Counted from the stretch's first letter, positions 53,635 to 63,948 are shown. The stretch is DNA of 64,000 bases from Bradyrhizobium lablabi (GCF_018131005.1 NZ_JAFCJK010000007.1:372001-436000), one strand, 5' to 3'. A program made the numbers and translations. Notes: a model not told the origin generated them from the letters alone.

Positions 53635-54586
53635 TGTTCTCTCCCTGCTGCCACTTCCTGCGCTGCAGGCCGAACCAGGACACCATGATCGCGGCGAGCA
53701 GGAACGGGATCATCGCGCTCGAGATAGCGGCGCCCTCACCCAATTGCCCAGCGATGATCGCGCGCTGATAGGACAGCGTCGCCATCAGATGGGTGGCATT
53801 GACCGGACCGCCGCGGGTCATCGCCCAGATCAGTTGGAAGTCGGTGAAGGTGAACAGCACCGAGAACGTCATCACCACGGCGATGATCGGCGTCAGCAAC
53901 GGATAGGTGATGTAGCGGAACATCTGCCAGCGCGTGGCGCCGTCGAGGGTAGCCGCTTCATAGAGCGAGGGCTGCACGGTCTGCAGGCCCGCGAGCAGCG
54001 TAATCGCGACGAACGGCACGCCGCGCCAGATGTTGGCGAAAATCACGCAGATGCGGGCCCAGGTGGGGTCGCCGAGGAAGTTGATGTTCTGGGTGATCAG
54101 ACCGAGCTGCTTCAGCGACCAGGAAATGATCGAGAACTGGGAATCGAAGATCCACCAGAACGCGAGCGCCGACAGCACAGTGGGCACAATGAAGGGGATC
54201 AGCACCGCGGCGCGCAATAGCGCCTTGAATGGCATTCGCTCGTTGAGCAGCAGCGCCAGATAGAGCCCGACGGCGAACTTCACCGCACTCGCGACGGAGG
54301 TGTAGAGCAGCGTATTAAAGACAGAAAGCCAGAAAATGGCGTCATCCCACAGCCATTCGTAGTTTTCTGTGCCGACGAAATGGCCGACGCGACCGATGCG
54401 CGTGTCGGTGAACGAAAGCCAGATTCCCAGACCGAGCGGATAGGCGAGGAAGAAGATCAGGAACGCCATCGCCGGCAGCATGAACCAGAAGCCGAGCCAG
54501 GTCTTGTTGTGGCGGAGCTGATCCCAGGCGGTCGCTTCACGGATTTCGGTCTTGGCACGTCTCGGCGCAAGGGCGACGTCAGCCAT
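53627..54586 (-). CDS. Carbohydrate ABC transporter permease (MalF-like)
   Basis: 319 residues from ATG 54586 (MADVALAPRR); a 16-residue upstream extension has no support. Six membrane helices with the EAA loop YEAATLDGATRWQMFRYITY. NTLLYTSVASAVKFAVGLYL is a typical CUT1 permease helix. Pairs with the MalG-like protein whose start it overlaps by eight bases. Part of the sugar/sugar-acid importer. Confidence 0.92.
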   Translation of the reverse strand: MADVALAPRRAKTEIREATAWDQLRHNKTWLGFWFMLPAMAFLIFFLAYPLGLGIWLSFTDTRIGRVGHFVGTENYEWLWDDAIFWLSVFNTLLYTSVASAVKFAVGLYLALLLNERMPFKALLRAAVLIPFIVPTVLSALAFWWIFDSQFSIISWSLKQLGLITQNINFLGDPTWARICVIFANIWRGVPFVAITLLAGLQTVQPSLYEAATLDGATRWQMFRYITYPLLTPIIAVVMTFSVLFTFTDFQLIWAMTRGGPVNATHLMATLSYQRAIIAGQLGEGAAISSAMIPFLLAAIMVSWFGLQRRKWQQGENND

Positions 54587-54686
54587 GGGCGTGTTCCGAT
54601 CCTTGTTGGTCGAACATGACCGTGACCGTGCCATGCTCGAAAAAGTTGGCGCGGACGGCTAACAGCCGCCGCCCGCACCGATGTCG

Positions 54687-56006
54687 TCAGCGATAGATGC
54701 GCTTCAATTGCCGTTCGGCCTCGGCCATCGCAGCCTTGCCGTCCTTGGCGCCGGTGCAGTAGTTCGCGAACATGTCGACCACGATGAAGTCGGCGATCGC
54801 GGTCGCCGCCTTCTCGCCGGGAGTGCCTATGCCGGAGGCCGGCAGAGCGCGCTTGGAGGCCTGGCCGAACACCGCATTCTTCGGGTCCGCCGTCCAGACC
54901 GGGGCGGAATCGTAGGCATTGAGCGTGTGGGTGAGATAGCCCCGCGCGCCGGTCAGCCACTTGTCGTAATTCTCCTTCTCCAGCATGAAGGCGATGAAGG
55001 CCTTTGCGGCGTTGGGATATTTGCAGAAGTTGAAGGCGAGGATCGGAACCGCAAGCTGCAGTTCGGTCGGCTTGCCGATCGGCCCAACTGGCCACAACGC
55101 GTGGTCGATGTCCTCGGCAAGTTCCTTCTTGCTGGGATCGTCCTTGGCCGCGATGTAGATCGAGATGCCGTTCGAGGTCAGGAACAATTCGCCCGACAGG
55201 AACGCCTTGTTGTTGGACGAGTCGTTCCAGGACGCGACGCCCGGAATGAAGGTTTCCGACAGCGCCTTGGCGTATTCCAGAGCCTTCATGGTTTCCGGCG
55301 AGTTGATGATGACCTTGTCGTCCTTGTCGACGGTCCAGGCGTTGTGGCCCCAGAGGATGTTGTGCACCCAGGCGTTGGCGTCGCCGGTGGCGTGGCCAAG
55401 CGCGAAGCCGGCCGGCGTGTTGTTCTTCTTCAGCGCCTTGCAGAGCTCGAGATAGGCTGGGAAGTCGGACGGCACCTGCTTGAAGCCCGCCTTCTCCACC
55501 GCCGATTTGCGGTAGGTCAGATAGCCGCCGACGGTCGCAACCGGGATGCCGAGCCAGTCGTTGCCCTTCTTGCAGGTCGTGGCGGCAGCCTCGGTCCACC
55601 CGCCGTACTTCTTGCCGAGATAATCGGCAACGTCGTTCATCGGAATGACTTTGGTCGGGAACAACTGCGGCAGCGTGTGCAAGCCCCAGGCGAGATCAAG
55701 ACCCGAACCGGTGTTCGCGGCAACGGACGCCTTCGGCTGCACGTCCTCAAAGGACTCGCTGAACACGTTCATCTCGGTGCCGGTCGCCGTCTTGAAGGCC
55801 GCGACCATCGCGTTGAACGCATCATCTTCCGACGGCACGAAGCGCTTCCAGCGCATCACGGTCAGCTTGGCGCCCGGCTCGGCCTTCCATGGCGCGGTCT
55901 GCGCCCAGGCTTTGGCGAAATCGAGCAGCGCCGGTCCGGTCAATAGCCCGGTTGCGGTCAGCGCAGTACCGCCCTGAAGCAGCGAGCGGCGAGTGAGATC
56001 ATGCAT
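54687..56006 (-). CDS. Extracellular sugar-binding protein with Tat-type signal
   Basis: 439 residues, solute-binding family 1. The N-terminus MHDLTRRSLLQGGTAL contains TRRSLLQ, a twin-arginine signal, followed by a hydrophobic stretch and AWAQT cleavage region, so it is probably exported folded. The body has typical CUT1-binding segments (WKRFVPSEDDAFNAMVAAFK, SGLDLAWGLHTLPQLFPTKV). It delivers the substrate to the two permeases encoded 100 bases downstream. Sugar identity unknown; sulfated or acidic ligands are possible. Confidence 0.9.
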   Translation of the reverse strand: MHDLTRRSLLQGGTALTATGLLTGPALLDFAKAWAQTAPWKAEPGAKLTVMRWKRFVPSEDDAFNAMVAAFKTATGTEMNVFSESFEDVQPKASVAANTGSGLDLAWGLHTLPQLFPTKVIPMNDVADYLGKKYGGWTEAAATTCKKGNDWLGIPVATVGGYLTYRKSAVEKAGFKQVPSDFPAYLELCKALKKNNTPAGFALGHATGDANAWVHNILWGHNAWTVDKDDKVIINSPETMKALEYAKALSETFIPGVASWNDSSNNKAFLSGELFLTSNGISIYIAAKDDPSKKELAEDIDHALWPVGPIGKPTELQLAVPILAFNFCKYPNAAKAFIAFMLEKENYDKWLTGARGYLTHTLNAYDSAPVWTADPKNAVFGQASKRALPASGIGTPGEKAATAIADFIVVDMFANYCTGAKDGKAAMAEAERQLKRIYR

Positions 56007-56083
56007 TTTCCTTCTCCCTATGAATGATTCTTATTGTTTTCGAGCCCGGCCTGTTGGTCAGCCGTTGCGGCCAATCAAGTTAA

Positions 56084-57151
<1,068 letters not shown>

Positions 57152-57301
57152 CCACTTCCCTCCTCAGTTCCCCGGCGATGTGCGACGAGTGCTGCAACCG
57201 CTCTGTTTTTGTTCAGGCTTCGCTGGTTCCGAAAGCCCGATCGGACTGCTGTTATTGTCCGCAGTTTATACGATTTTGGCAATCGCTCGATTAGCAACCT
57301 C

Positions 57302-57317
57302 TTGGTAGCGCTGTCAA
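57302..57317. promoter_or_regulatory. LacI-type operator, copy 1
   Basis: TTGGTAGCGCTGTCAA is a palindrome centred on AGCGCT with 12 of 16 symmetric positions. It lies between the divergent ABC operon and lacI, 43 bases before the lacI start. A near-identical site lies at 58439-58454. Confidence 0.65.
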
Positions 57318-57359
57318 TATCGGTTTATCCTGGGCGATGTCCTGTGATATGAGCGGCAA

Positions 57360-58388
57360 ATGGCACGAAAGCGCATCACGCCAGGCAATATCCGGCTCAC
57401 CGAAGTCGCCAAGCTGGCCGGCGTCAGCCCGATCACGGCATCGCGCTTCTTCAGGAATCCCGAAGCTCTTTCGATCAATAAGCGCGCGCGCGTCGAGAGC
57501 GCCGCGAGAGAGCTCGGTTACGTGCCCAATCTGGCGGCACGTGCGCTGGCATCGCAGCGGACCGAAGTGATCGGCGTCCTGATCCCCTCGCTCACCAACA
57601 ACGTGTTTGCCGACGTGCTGCGTGGCATCTACGACGCGCTCGACGGCAGCCGTTACAGCATCCAGCTCGCCAATACGCGCTACAGTATCCTGCAGGAGGA
57701 GCGCCTGCTGCGCCTGTTCCTGGCGCAGAAGCCGGCCGGCCTTATCGTGACGGGCATCAATCAGACAGCGGATTCCCGCGTCATCATGGAAGCGGTCGAC
57801 TGCCCGATCGTGCAGATCATGGAAATCGGCCCGGCGCCGATCGACATGATGATCGGTTTCTCGCACTTTGACGCGTCGAAAGCCGCAATTTCGCACCTTC
57901 TCGACCAGGGATGCCGGCGGATCGGCTTCCTTGGCGCGCGCATGGATCCACGGGTGCAGCGGCGGCTTGACGGCTATCGGTCCGCCATGACCGAGGCCGC
58001 GCTGTTCGACCCCCGGCTGATCGTCACCACGGCACTCCCAACCTCGGTGACCCTCGGCGGCACGTTGTTTGCCGACCTGCTCGCGCAGGCGCCGGACATC
58101 GACGCGGTGTTCTGCGTCAATGACGACCTCGCGCTTGGAACGCTGTTCGAATGCAAGCGCCGGCATATGGTGGTACCCGACCAGATAGCGATCGTCGGCT
58201 TCAACGACCTCGAATTCACCTCGTCGAGCGTACCGACGCTGAGCAGCGTGCGCACCAATCGCTATGAAATGGGCAGGAACGCTGCCGCGATGGTCATCGA
58301 GACGCTGGAAGGACGCCGGCCGGCCGGGCCGGTGGTCGATCTCGGCTTCAGTGTCATGAAACGGCAAAGTTCGGCGCGACGTCGCTGA
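57360..58388 (+). CDS. LacI-family transcriptional regulator
   Basis: 342 residues. The N-terminal helix-turn-helix reads RLTEVAKLAGVSPITASRFF with the hinge helix VPNLAARALASQRTEVIGVL. The periplasmic-binding-like effector domain follows (IPSLTNNVFADVLRGIYDAL; FCVNDDLALGTLFECKRR; VGFNDLEFTSSSVPTLSSVR). It resembles GntR/KdgR-type regulators of sugar-acid genes. It diverges from the ABC importer and is followed by the dehydratase block; operators in front of both blocks imply it represses both until the sugar acid binds. Confidence 0.92.
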   Translation: MARKRITPGNIRLTEVAKLAGVSPITASRFFRNPEALSINKRARVESAARELGYVPNLAARALASQRTEVIGVLIPSLTNNVFADVLRGIYDALDGSRYSIQLANTRYSILQEERLLRLFLAQKPAGLIVTGINQTADSRVIMEAVDCPIVQIMEIGPAPIDMMIGFSHFDASKAAISHLLDQGCRRIGFLGARMDPRVQRRLDGYRSAMTEAALFDPRLIVTTALPTSVTLGGTLFADLLAQAPDIDAVFCVNDDLALGTLFECKRRHMVVPDQIAIVGFNDLEFTSSSVPTLSSVRTNRYEMGRNAAAMVIETLEGRRPAGPVVDLGFSVMKRQSSARRR

Positions 58389-58438
58389 CATCGCCGACGG
58401 CCGGCAGCCGGCAGCCGGCAAGGCCTCGAAAACACAAA

Positions 58439-58454
58439 ATGATAGCGCAATCAA
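58439..58454. promoter_or_regulatory. LacI-type operator, copy 2
   Basis: ATGATAGCGCAATCAA lies 142 bases before the dehydratase start. Its core TGATAGCGCAATCA matches TGGTAGCGCTGTCA of copy 1 at 11 of 14 positions. This is the only such pair I noticed, at the two promoters one regulator would be expected to control. Confidence 0.55.
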
Positions 58455-58596
58455 CCATCTTCAACTAAGGTTCAACGGCCTGGCGGCGACAACCCTTCGT
58501 GATCGCCGGGTTTGTGCTGCGCGACGATTTGCGCAAGGTAGAAACCAGAGCCCCTGAACGGGCCATCGCTAGTTTGCATTGCGGGAGAACACAGCC

Positions 58597-60432
58597 ATGA
58601 CAAAACCCCACACCAACGGGCACGATGCCGCAGGGCAGAACAAGGGCAAAGGCCGCAAGCTGCGCTCCCAGGAATGGTTCAACAACCCACACAACCCGGG
58701 TATGACCGCGCTGTATCTGGAGCGCTATCTCAATTACGGGCTGACGCGCGAGGAACTGCAGGCCGGCAAGCCGATCATCGGCATTGCGCAGACCGGCAAC
58801 GACCTGTCGCCCTGCAATCGGCACCATCTCGAACTGGCCCATCGGGTGCGAGAGGGCATCCGCGCCGCCGGCGGCATCGCGATGGAGTTTCCAACACATC
58901 CGATCCAGGAGACCGGCAAGCGCCCGACCGCCGCGCTCGATCGCAACCTCGCCTATCTCGGCCTGGTCGAGGTCCTGTTCGGCTATCCGCTCGACGGCGT
59001 GGTGCTGACCACCGGTTGCGACAAGACCACCCCGGCCTGCATGATGGCGGCGGCGACCGTCAACCTGCCGGCGATCGTGCTGTCGGGCGGCCCGATGCTG
59101 AACGGCTGGCACGAGGGCCAGCGCACGGGCTCCGGCACCGTGGTGTGGAAGGCACGCGAGCGGCTCGCCGCCGGTGAGATCGATTATGAGCAGTTCATCG
59201 AGATCGTGGCCTCCTCGGCGCCATCGGTCGGCCATTGCAACACCATGGGCACCGCCTCGACCATGAACTCGCTCGCCGAAGCACTCGGCTTTTCGCTGCC
59301 GGGGTGCGCGGCGATCCCGGCGCCCTATCGCGAGCGCGGCCAGATCGCATACGAGACGGGAAAGCGGATCGTGGAGATGGTCTGGGAGGATTTGAAGCCG
59401 TCGGACTTCCTGACGCGCCAGGCGTTCGAGAACTGCATCGTGGTCAATTCCGCGATTGGCGGCTCGACCAACGCGCCGATCCATATCAACGCGCTGGCGC
59501 GCCATGTCGGCGTCGAATTGTCGATCGACGACTGGCAGAAATACGGCCACGACGTGCCACTGCTCGTCAACATGCAGCCTGCCGGCTTCTATCTCGGCGA
59601 GGAATATCACCGCGCTGGAGGCGTGCCGGCCGTGGTGCGCGAATTGATGAAGCACAGGCGCATCCATGAGAACGTCATCACCGTCAACGGCCGCACCATG
59701 GGCGAGAACTGCAAGGACGCGGCAAGTCCCGACGGCGACGTGATCTGGAGCTACGACAAGCCACTCGTGAAGGACGCCGGCTTCATCGTGCTGCGCGGCA
59801 ATCTGTTCGATTCCGCGATCATGAAGACCAGCGTGATCTCGAAGGAGTTCCGCGACCGCTATCTCACGAACCCGAAGGACCCCAATGCCTTCGAGGGCCG
59901 CGCCATCGTGTTCGAGGGCCCCGAGGACTATCACGAACGCATCGAGGATCCTGCGCTTGGCATCGACGAGCACTGTGTCCTGTTCATCCGCGGCACCGGA
60001 CCGATCGGTTACCCCGGCGGCGCCGAGGTCGTGAACATGCAGCCGCCGGCCGCGCTGATCAAACGCGGCATCCTGTCCCTGCCCTGCATCGGCGACGGCC
60101 GGCAGTCCGGCACGTCGGGCTCGCCGTCGATCCTCAACGCCTCGCCGGAAGCCGCCGCCGACGGCGGGCTCGCGATCCTCAGGACCGGCGACAGGGTACG
60201 TATCGATCTCAACAAGGGCAGCGCCAATATCCTGATCTCGGAGGACGAACTGCGGACCCGCCGCGCCGAGCTGAAGGCCAAGGGTGGCTTCCCCTACCCG
60301 GCGCACCAGACGCCGTGGCAGGAGCTCTACCGGCAGACCGTCGGCCAGCAGTCGACCGGCGCCTGCCTTGAGCTTGCGACGCGCTACCAGAACATCGCCG
60401 GTACGGTCGGCGTGGCGCGGGATAACCACTGA
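58597..60432 (+). CDS. IlvD/Edd-family dehydratase, pentonate (xylonate/arabonate) type
   Basis: 611 residues from ATG 58597 with GGGAGA upstream; an in-frame TTG earlier is not needed. Three iron-sulfur ligands are visible: Cys73 in SPCNRHH, Cys141 in TTGCDKTTPA and Cys214 in GHCNTMGTA, spaced as in pentonate dehydratases. MTALYLERYLNYGLTREELQ and TGKRPTAALDRNLAYLGLVE are shared with xylonate/arabonate dehydratases rather than IlvD. It removes water from an aldonic acid to give a 2-keto-3-deoxy acid, the substrate type for KdgK and Eda encoded across the LacI gene. C5 versus C6 substrate is not resolved. Confidence 0.88.
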   Translation: MTKPHTNGHDAAGQNKGKGRKLRSQEWFNNPHNPGMTALYLERYLNYGLTREELQAGKPIIGIAQTGNDLSPCNRHHLELAHRVREGIRAAGGIAMEFPTHPIQETGKRPTAALDRNLAYLGLVEVLFGYPLDGVVLTTGCDKTTPACMMAAATVNLPAIVLSGGPMLNGWHEGQRTGSGTVVWKARERLAAGEIDYEQFIEIVASSAPSVGHCNTMGTASTMNSLAEALGFSLPGCAAIPAPYRERGQIAYETGKRIVEMVWEDLKPSDFLTRQAFENCIVVNSAIGGSTNAPIHINALARHVGVELSIDDWQKYGHDVPLLVNMQPAGFYLGEEYHRAGGVPAVVRELMKHRRIHENVITVNGRTMGENCKDAASPDGDVIWSYDKPLVKDAGFIVLRGNLFDSAIMKTSVISKEFRDRYLTNPKDPNAFEGRAIVFEGPEDYHERIEDPALGIDEHCVLFIRGTGPIGYPGGAEVVNMQPPAALIKRGILSLPCIGDGRQSGTSGSPSILNASPEAAADGGLAILRTGDRVRIDLNKGSANILISEDELRTRRAELKAKGGFPYPAHQTPWQELYRQTVGQQSTGACLELATRYQNIAGTVGVARDNH

Positions 60433-60441
60433 CACGCTGCC

Positions 60442-60543
60442 GTCATTTGCGAGGGGCGAAGCGACAACTTCCGCCGAGACTCGGCGAGCGAAGGCGAGAG
60501 CATGGCCCGCAGCGGAGGAATGGATAAACTCGCTCGCAATGAC
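60442..60543. repeat. GTCATTGCGAG-type dispersed repeat
   Basis: Starts GTCATTTGCGAGGGGCGAAG and ends CTCGCTCGCAATGAC, so its ends are inverted copies. It fills the gap between the dehydratase and the first SDR gene. An mRNA of both genes would carry it as a hairpin. Confidence 0.7.
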
Positions 60544-60576
60544 AAAAAACGTCATGATGAACTCTGGGAGAAATGA

Positions 60577-61308
60577 ATGTCTGATCGACTGAAGGGAAAG
60601 CGCGCCGTTGTGACCGCCGCCGCGGCGGGCATCGGGCGTGCGTGCGCAATAGCATTCGCGCGTGAAGGCGCCACGGTAATAGCCACCGACATCAATGAAA
60701 GCGGCGTCGCCACTCTGGGCAAGGAAGGCGTCGCCGAGACCGCACGGCTCGACGTCCGCAGCACTGCCGCAGTCGACGCCTTCGCCAGGCGCATCGGAAA
60801 GATCGACATCCTGCTCAATGCGGCGGGCTTCGTGCACCATGGAACCATCATGGACTGTTCGGAAGAAGACTGGGACTTCTCGTTCGATCTCAACGTCAAA
60901 TCCATGCACCGGACCATCAAGGCGTTCCTGCCGGCGATGTTGGCGGGCGGAGGCGGCAGCATCGTCAACATCTCGTCCTGCGCGGCGTTGAGGCCACCAG
61001 CCAACCGGTATGTCTACAGCGCGTCCAAGGCGGCGGTTTCGCTGCTGACGCGCGCGATTGCGCTCGACTTCATTAATCAGGGCATCCGCTGCAACAGCAT
61101 CTGCCCCGGCACCGTGGAGACGCCTTCGATGCTCGAGCGCGCGGCCGCCGCCGGCCCGGATGGACGCGAGAAATTCGTCGCCCGCCAGAAGATGGGCCGG
61201 CTGGGCACCGCAGAGGAAATCGCGGCCATGGCGATCTATCTTGCGAGCGACGAAAGCGCGTTCACCACCGGCGTCGACCTCGTCGTCGATGGCGGCTACA
61301 TGCTCTGA
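60577..61308 (+). CDS. SDR oxidoreductase, 2-keto-3-deoxy-fuconate dehydrogenase-like
   Basis: 243 residues, classical SDR. The TAAAAGIGRACAIAFAREGA cofactor loop, NAAG, S-x-Y-x3-K site (YVYSASKAAVSLLTRAIALD) and C-terminal FTTGVDLVVDGGYML are complete. The sequence resembles enzymes oxidising 2-keto-3-deoxy-L-fuconate/rhamnonate as well as other sugar-acid SDRs. It follows the dehydratase in the same block and precedes a second SDR by 26 bases, so it is likely part of the same catabolic route. Exact reaction uncertain. Confidence 0.85.
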   Translation: MSDRLKGKRAVVTAAAAGIGRACAIAFAREGATVIATDINESGVATLGKEGVAETARLDVRSTAAVDAFARRIGKIDILLNAAGFVHHGTIMDCSEEDWDFSFDLNVKSMHRTIKAFLPAMLAGGGGSIVNISSCAALRPPANRYVYSASKAAVSLLTRAIALDFINQGIRCNSICPGTVETPSMLERAAAAGPDGREKFVARQKMGRLGTAEEIAAMAIYLASDESAFTTGVDLVVDGGYML

Positions 61309-61334
61309 CGTCCACGCAGTCAAAGGCTTCCAAC

Positions 61335-62081
61335 ATGAACGACATCGATCTGAAAGGCCGCTCGGCCGTCGTCACCGGCGGCGCCCAGGGCTTTGGCCGC
61401 GCGATCGCCGAGCGCTTTGTCGCCTCCGGCGCCAGGGTAGCGATCTGGGATCACGATCACGCGCTCGCCGAGAAGACCGCCAGGGCGATCGGCGATAACG
61501 TTACCGCAATCAAGGTCGACGTCACCGATCTTGCCGCGGTGGAGGCCGCGCGCGACGCGACTCTCAAGGCCTTCGGCAAAATTGACATCCTGGTCAACAA
61601 CGCCGGCATCGCCGGCATCAACAAGACCGTCTGGGACACCGATCTCGACGAGTGGCGCAAGGTGCTGCGCATCAATCTCGATGGCCCGTTCATCTGCTGC
61701 AAGGCGATCGTGCCTGTCATGATCGGCCAGAAATACGGCCGCATCGTCAACATCGCCTCGATCGCCGGCAAGGAAGGCAACCCGAACGCGGCGCATTACT
61801 CGTCGTCGAAGGCCGGCCTGATCGCGCTGACGAAATCGCTCGGCAAGGAGCTCGCGCAGCACGACATCCTCGTCAATGCGGTGACGCCGGCAGCGGCGAA
61901 AACCGCGATCTTCGACCAGTTGACGCAGCAGCACATCGACTTCATGCTCTCGAAAATCCCGAAAGGCCGCTTCGTCCTGGTCGAGGAGCTCGCCGCGATG
62001 GTGGCGTGGCTTGCCTCCGAAGACTGCGCGTTCTCGACCGGCGCGGTGTTTGACATCTCGGGCGGACGGGCGACGTATTAA
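61335..62081 (+). CDS. SDR oxidoreductase, sugar/aldose dehydrogenase-like
   Basis: 248 residues, classical SDR. It has TGGAQGFGRAIAERFVASGA, NNAGIAG, and the active site YSSSKAGLIALTKSLGKELA. It ends FSTGAVFDISGGRATY. It could perform the first oxidation of the imported aldose to its lactone in a De Ley-Doudoroff-like path, or act as another sugar-acid SDR. It closes the block of dehydratase-SDR-SDR; the next gene (GFA) starts nine bases later and may be co-transcribed. Confidence 0.85.
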   Translation: MNDIDLKGRSAVVTGGAQGFGRAIAERFVASGARVAIWDHDHALAEKTARAIGDNVTAIKVDVTDLAAVEAARDATLKAFGKIDILVNNAGIAGINKTVWDTDLDEWRKVLRINLDGPFICCKAIVPVMIGQKYGRIVNIASIAGKEGNPNAAHYSSSKAGLIALTKSLGKELAQHDILVNAVTPAAAKTAIFDQLTQQHIDFMLSKIPKGRFVLVEELAAMVAWLASEDCAFSTGAVFDISGGRATY

Positions 62082-62090
62082 GGGCATCAA

Positions 62091-62495
62091 ATGGCCGCGC
62101 AAACGGTACGAGAAGGCGGCTGCCTGTGCGGCGCGGTCCGTTTCAGGGCGGAGGGTGAGCCGCTCAACGTGCGCGTCTGCCATTGCCGCAGATGCCAGAT
62201 GGCGATGGGCTCGCCGTTCTTCGCCCGCGCGCTGTTCGACCAGCGCGCGCTGACGATTCAAGGCGACACTGCGTGCTATCCCTCTTCCGAGGCGCTGGAA
62301 CGGGTGTTCTGCAAGGCCTGCGGCACAAGGCTGTTTTCCCGCCGCACCAACGGCAGCGCAACCGGCGTTGCGCTGGCCGCCTTCGACGATCGCAACGCTT
62401 TCGCGCCAACCGAGCACATCTGGGTGTCGGAGAAGCTCCATTGGGTTTGCCTTGACGACGGCTTGCCGCAATACCCTGGGACCGTGCCGCCTTGA
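62091..62495 (+). CDS. GFA-family (glutathione-dependent formaldehyde-activating) protein
   Basis: 134 residues, single GFA/CENP-V domain. The zinc-ligand Cys pattern is intact: GGCLCGAVRF, RVCHCRRCQMAMGSPF and VFCKACGTRLFS. Members bind zinc; a few have formaldehyde-related or other lyase activity, but most have no known reaction. It starts nine bases after the second SDR stop and so may be part of that transcript. No pathway link is evident. Confidence 0.88.
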   Translation: MAAQTVREGGCLCGAVRFRAEGEPLNVRVCHCRRCQMAMGSPFFARALFDQRALTIQGDTACYPSSEALERVFCKACGTRLFSRRTNGSATGVALAAFDDRNAFAPTEHIWVSEKLHWVCLDDGLPQYPGTVPP

Positions 62496-62575
62496 GCATG
62501 GGCGGCTCGCAGGATCATCGCTAATCCGTGCTACCCTGACCGCCCCGTATCCCGAGACAAGTAAGGCGGCGCACA

Positions 62576-63256
62576 TTGAACATCTCCCTCTACGACATCT
62601 CGGTCTGGGTGCTGCCCCTCGTCATCGCGATTACTTTCCACGAGGCCGCGCATGGTTTTGTCGCGCACCGGCTCGGCGACAACACCGCCTGGCAGCTTGG
62701 CCGCGTCAGCTTCAATCCGCTGAAGCACATCGACCCCTTCGGTACGATCATCCTGCCTGGCGTGCTGCTGCTGTCGCATTCGCCGTTCCTGTTCGGCTAC
62801 GCCAAGCCGGTGCCGGTGAATTTCCGCAACCTCAACCATCCCAGGCTCGACATGGTCTGGGTGGCGCTGGCAGGCCCGGCCACCAACATCCTGCTCGCGA
62901 CAGCAGCGGCCCTGGCATTCCACGCCCTGCCATTAGTCCCGGCGAACGCCGCGCAATGGATTGCGGACAATCTAAAAAACGCGTTTCTGATCAACATTGT
63001 GCTTGCCATCTTCAACATGATGCCGATACCGCCGCTGGATGGCGGCCGCGTCGCGGCAGGTCTGCTGCCCCGCCAGCTTGCATACCCGCTGTCGCGCCTC
63101 GAGCCCTACGGCATGTTGATCCTGATCGGGCTGTTGATCCTGCTGCCTGTCGTCGGCGCCCAGCTCGGCCTAAATCTTGATGTTATTTCCGCGATACTGC
63201 GGACATTGACCGGCTATGTGATCCGGACCCTTCTCCTGATCACCGGTAATGCATAA
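62576..63256 (+). CDS. Site-2 protease family (M50) membrane metalloprotease
   Basis: 226 residues, about six membrane helices. The zinc site HEAAH is at residues 22-26 (ITFHEAAHGFVAHRLGDNTA), with the third ligand in NMMPIPPLDGGRVAAGLLP. This compact type lacks PDZ domains, unlike RseP. The start is TTG at 62576, with AAGGCGG eight bases upstream; no ATG is available without losing the HEAAH helix. It cuts membrane-embedded substrates, as yet unknown here. The next gene overlaps its end by eight bases. Confidence 0.88.
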   Translation: MNISLYDISVWVLPLVIAITFHEAAHGFVAHRLGDNTAWQLGRVSFNPLKHIDPFGTIILPGVLLLSHSPFLFGYAKPVPVNFRNLNHPRLDMVWVALAGPATNILLATAAALAFHALPLVPANAAQWIADNLKNAFLINIVLAIFNMMPIPPLDGGRVAAGLLPRQLAYPLSRLEPYGMLILIGLLILLPVVGAQLGLNLDVISAILRTLTGYVIRTLLLITGNA

Positions 63257-63707
63257 TCTGACCAAGGAACGCTTCGAGGCCATGGTGATCAAAGCCGCCG
63301 ACATGCTGATTGCGCGACGCGCCGACACCAGGGCGCGGGCCGACTTCGCGACCTGGAAGATGATGGCCAAGCTGAACGGCACCTCTGCCCTGCCCCCCGA
63401 GGCGCAAAACTTCCTCGCCAGCTACCGCAAGCTTTTGGAAAGGATGGACGACGCCGAGGCGAGCGAGGCGACCATCCAGTTGATGTACCGCACCTACTAT
63501 GCCGAAATGGGCGGTGCCGGCGCGCCGCCCGAGCTTCCGGCACGCTCGCGCGAACCGGTCATGGAGAGCGGCAACGTCACCGCCTTCCGCCGCCTGCCCA
63601 ACAAGCCAAAGCACGCGGCCCCGAACGCCAAACGCCCGCTGCCGGTGGCGCTGATCTTTGCGTGTCTCGTCGTGGTCTACGTCGCCATCAGGTACTACTG
63701 GCGGTAG
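63249..63707 (+). CDS. Hypothetical protein with C-terminal membrane anchor
   Basis: 152 residues. A soluble helical N-terminal part (RFEAMVIKAADMLIARRADT; EAQNFLASYRKLLERMDDAE) leads to a proline/basic linker and one C-terminal helix (LPVALIFACLVVVYVAIRYY). It begins inside the protease gene (eight-base overlap), so the two are translationally linked and may work together at the membrane. No family recognised. Tail-anchored topology is inference. Confidence 0.68.
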   Translation: MHNLTKERFEAMVIKAADMLIARRADTRARADFATWKMMAKLNGTSALPPEAQNFLASYRKLLERMDDAEASEATIQLMYRTYYAEMGGAGAPPELPARSREPVMESGNVTAFRRLPNKPKHAAPNAKRPLPVALIFACLVVVYVAIRYYWR

Positions 63708-63759
63708 GCGCCTCTCGGCGTTTCGCGTGCTGCAGGTGATGGCGCGCAACTGCTTCCAC

Positions 63760-63843
63760 GTCATTGTGAGCGAAGCGAAGCAATCACGGCCCGGCAAAAC
63801 GGAAAGATCGATTTCTTCCTCGTTCATGGTCATCGCAATGACG
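63760..63843. repeat. GTCATTGCGAG-type dispersed repeat
   Basis: Begins GTCATTGTGAGCGAAGCGAA and ends CATCGCAATGAC, inverted ends like the copies at 8890 and 60442. No coding potential is visible. Confidence 0.7.
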
Positions 63844-63948
63844 AGGCTGGTCTTCCGATTCAATTGTCAGACAGCTGAGGATGTGAGGCAACGTTCTCGC
63901 GGCGTGATGCGCCCGAGGCTTGCGTCACTTTCCACCCCCATGAGAAAT

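Noticed and set aside
58465..61323. 952-residue open frame on the minus strand
   Set aside because: It is antisense to the Fe-S dehydratase and SDR genes; long antisense frames are expected in high-GC DNA.
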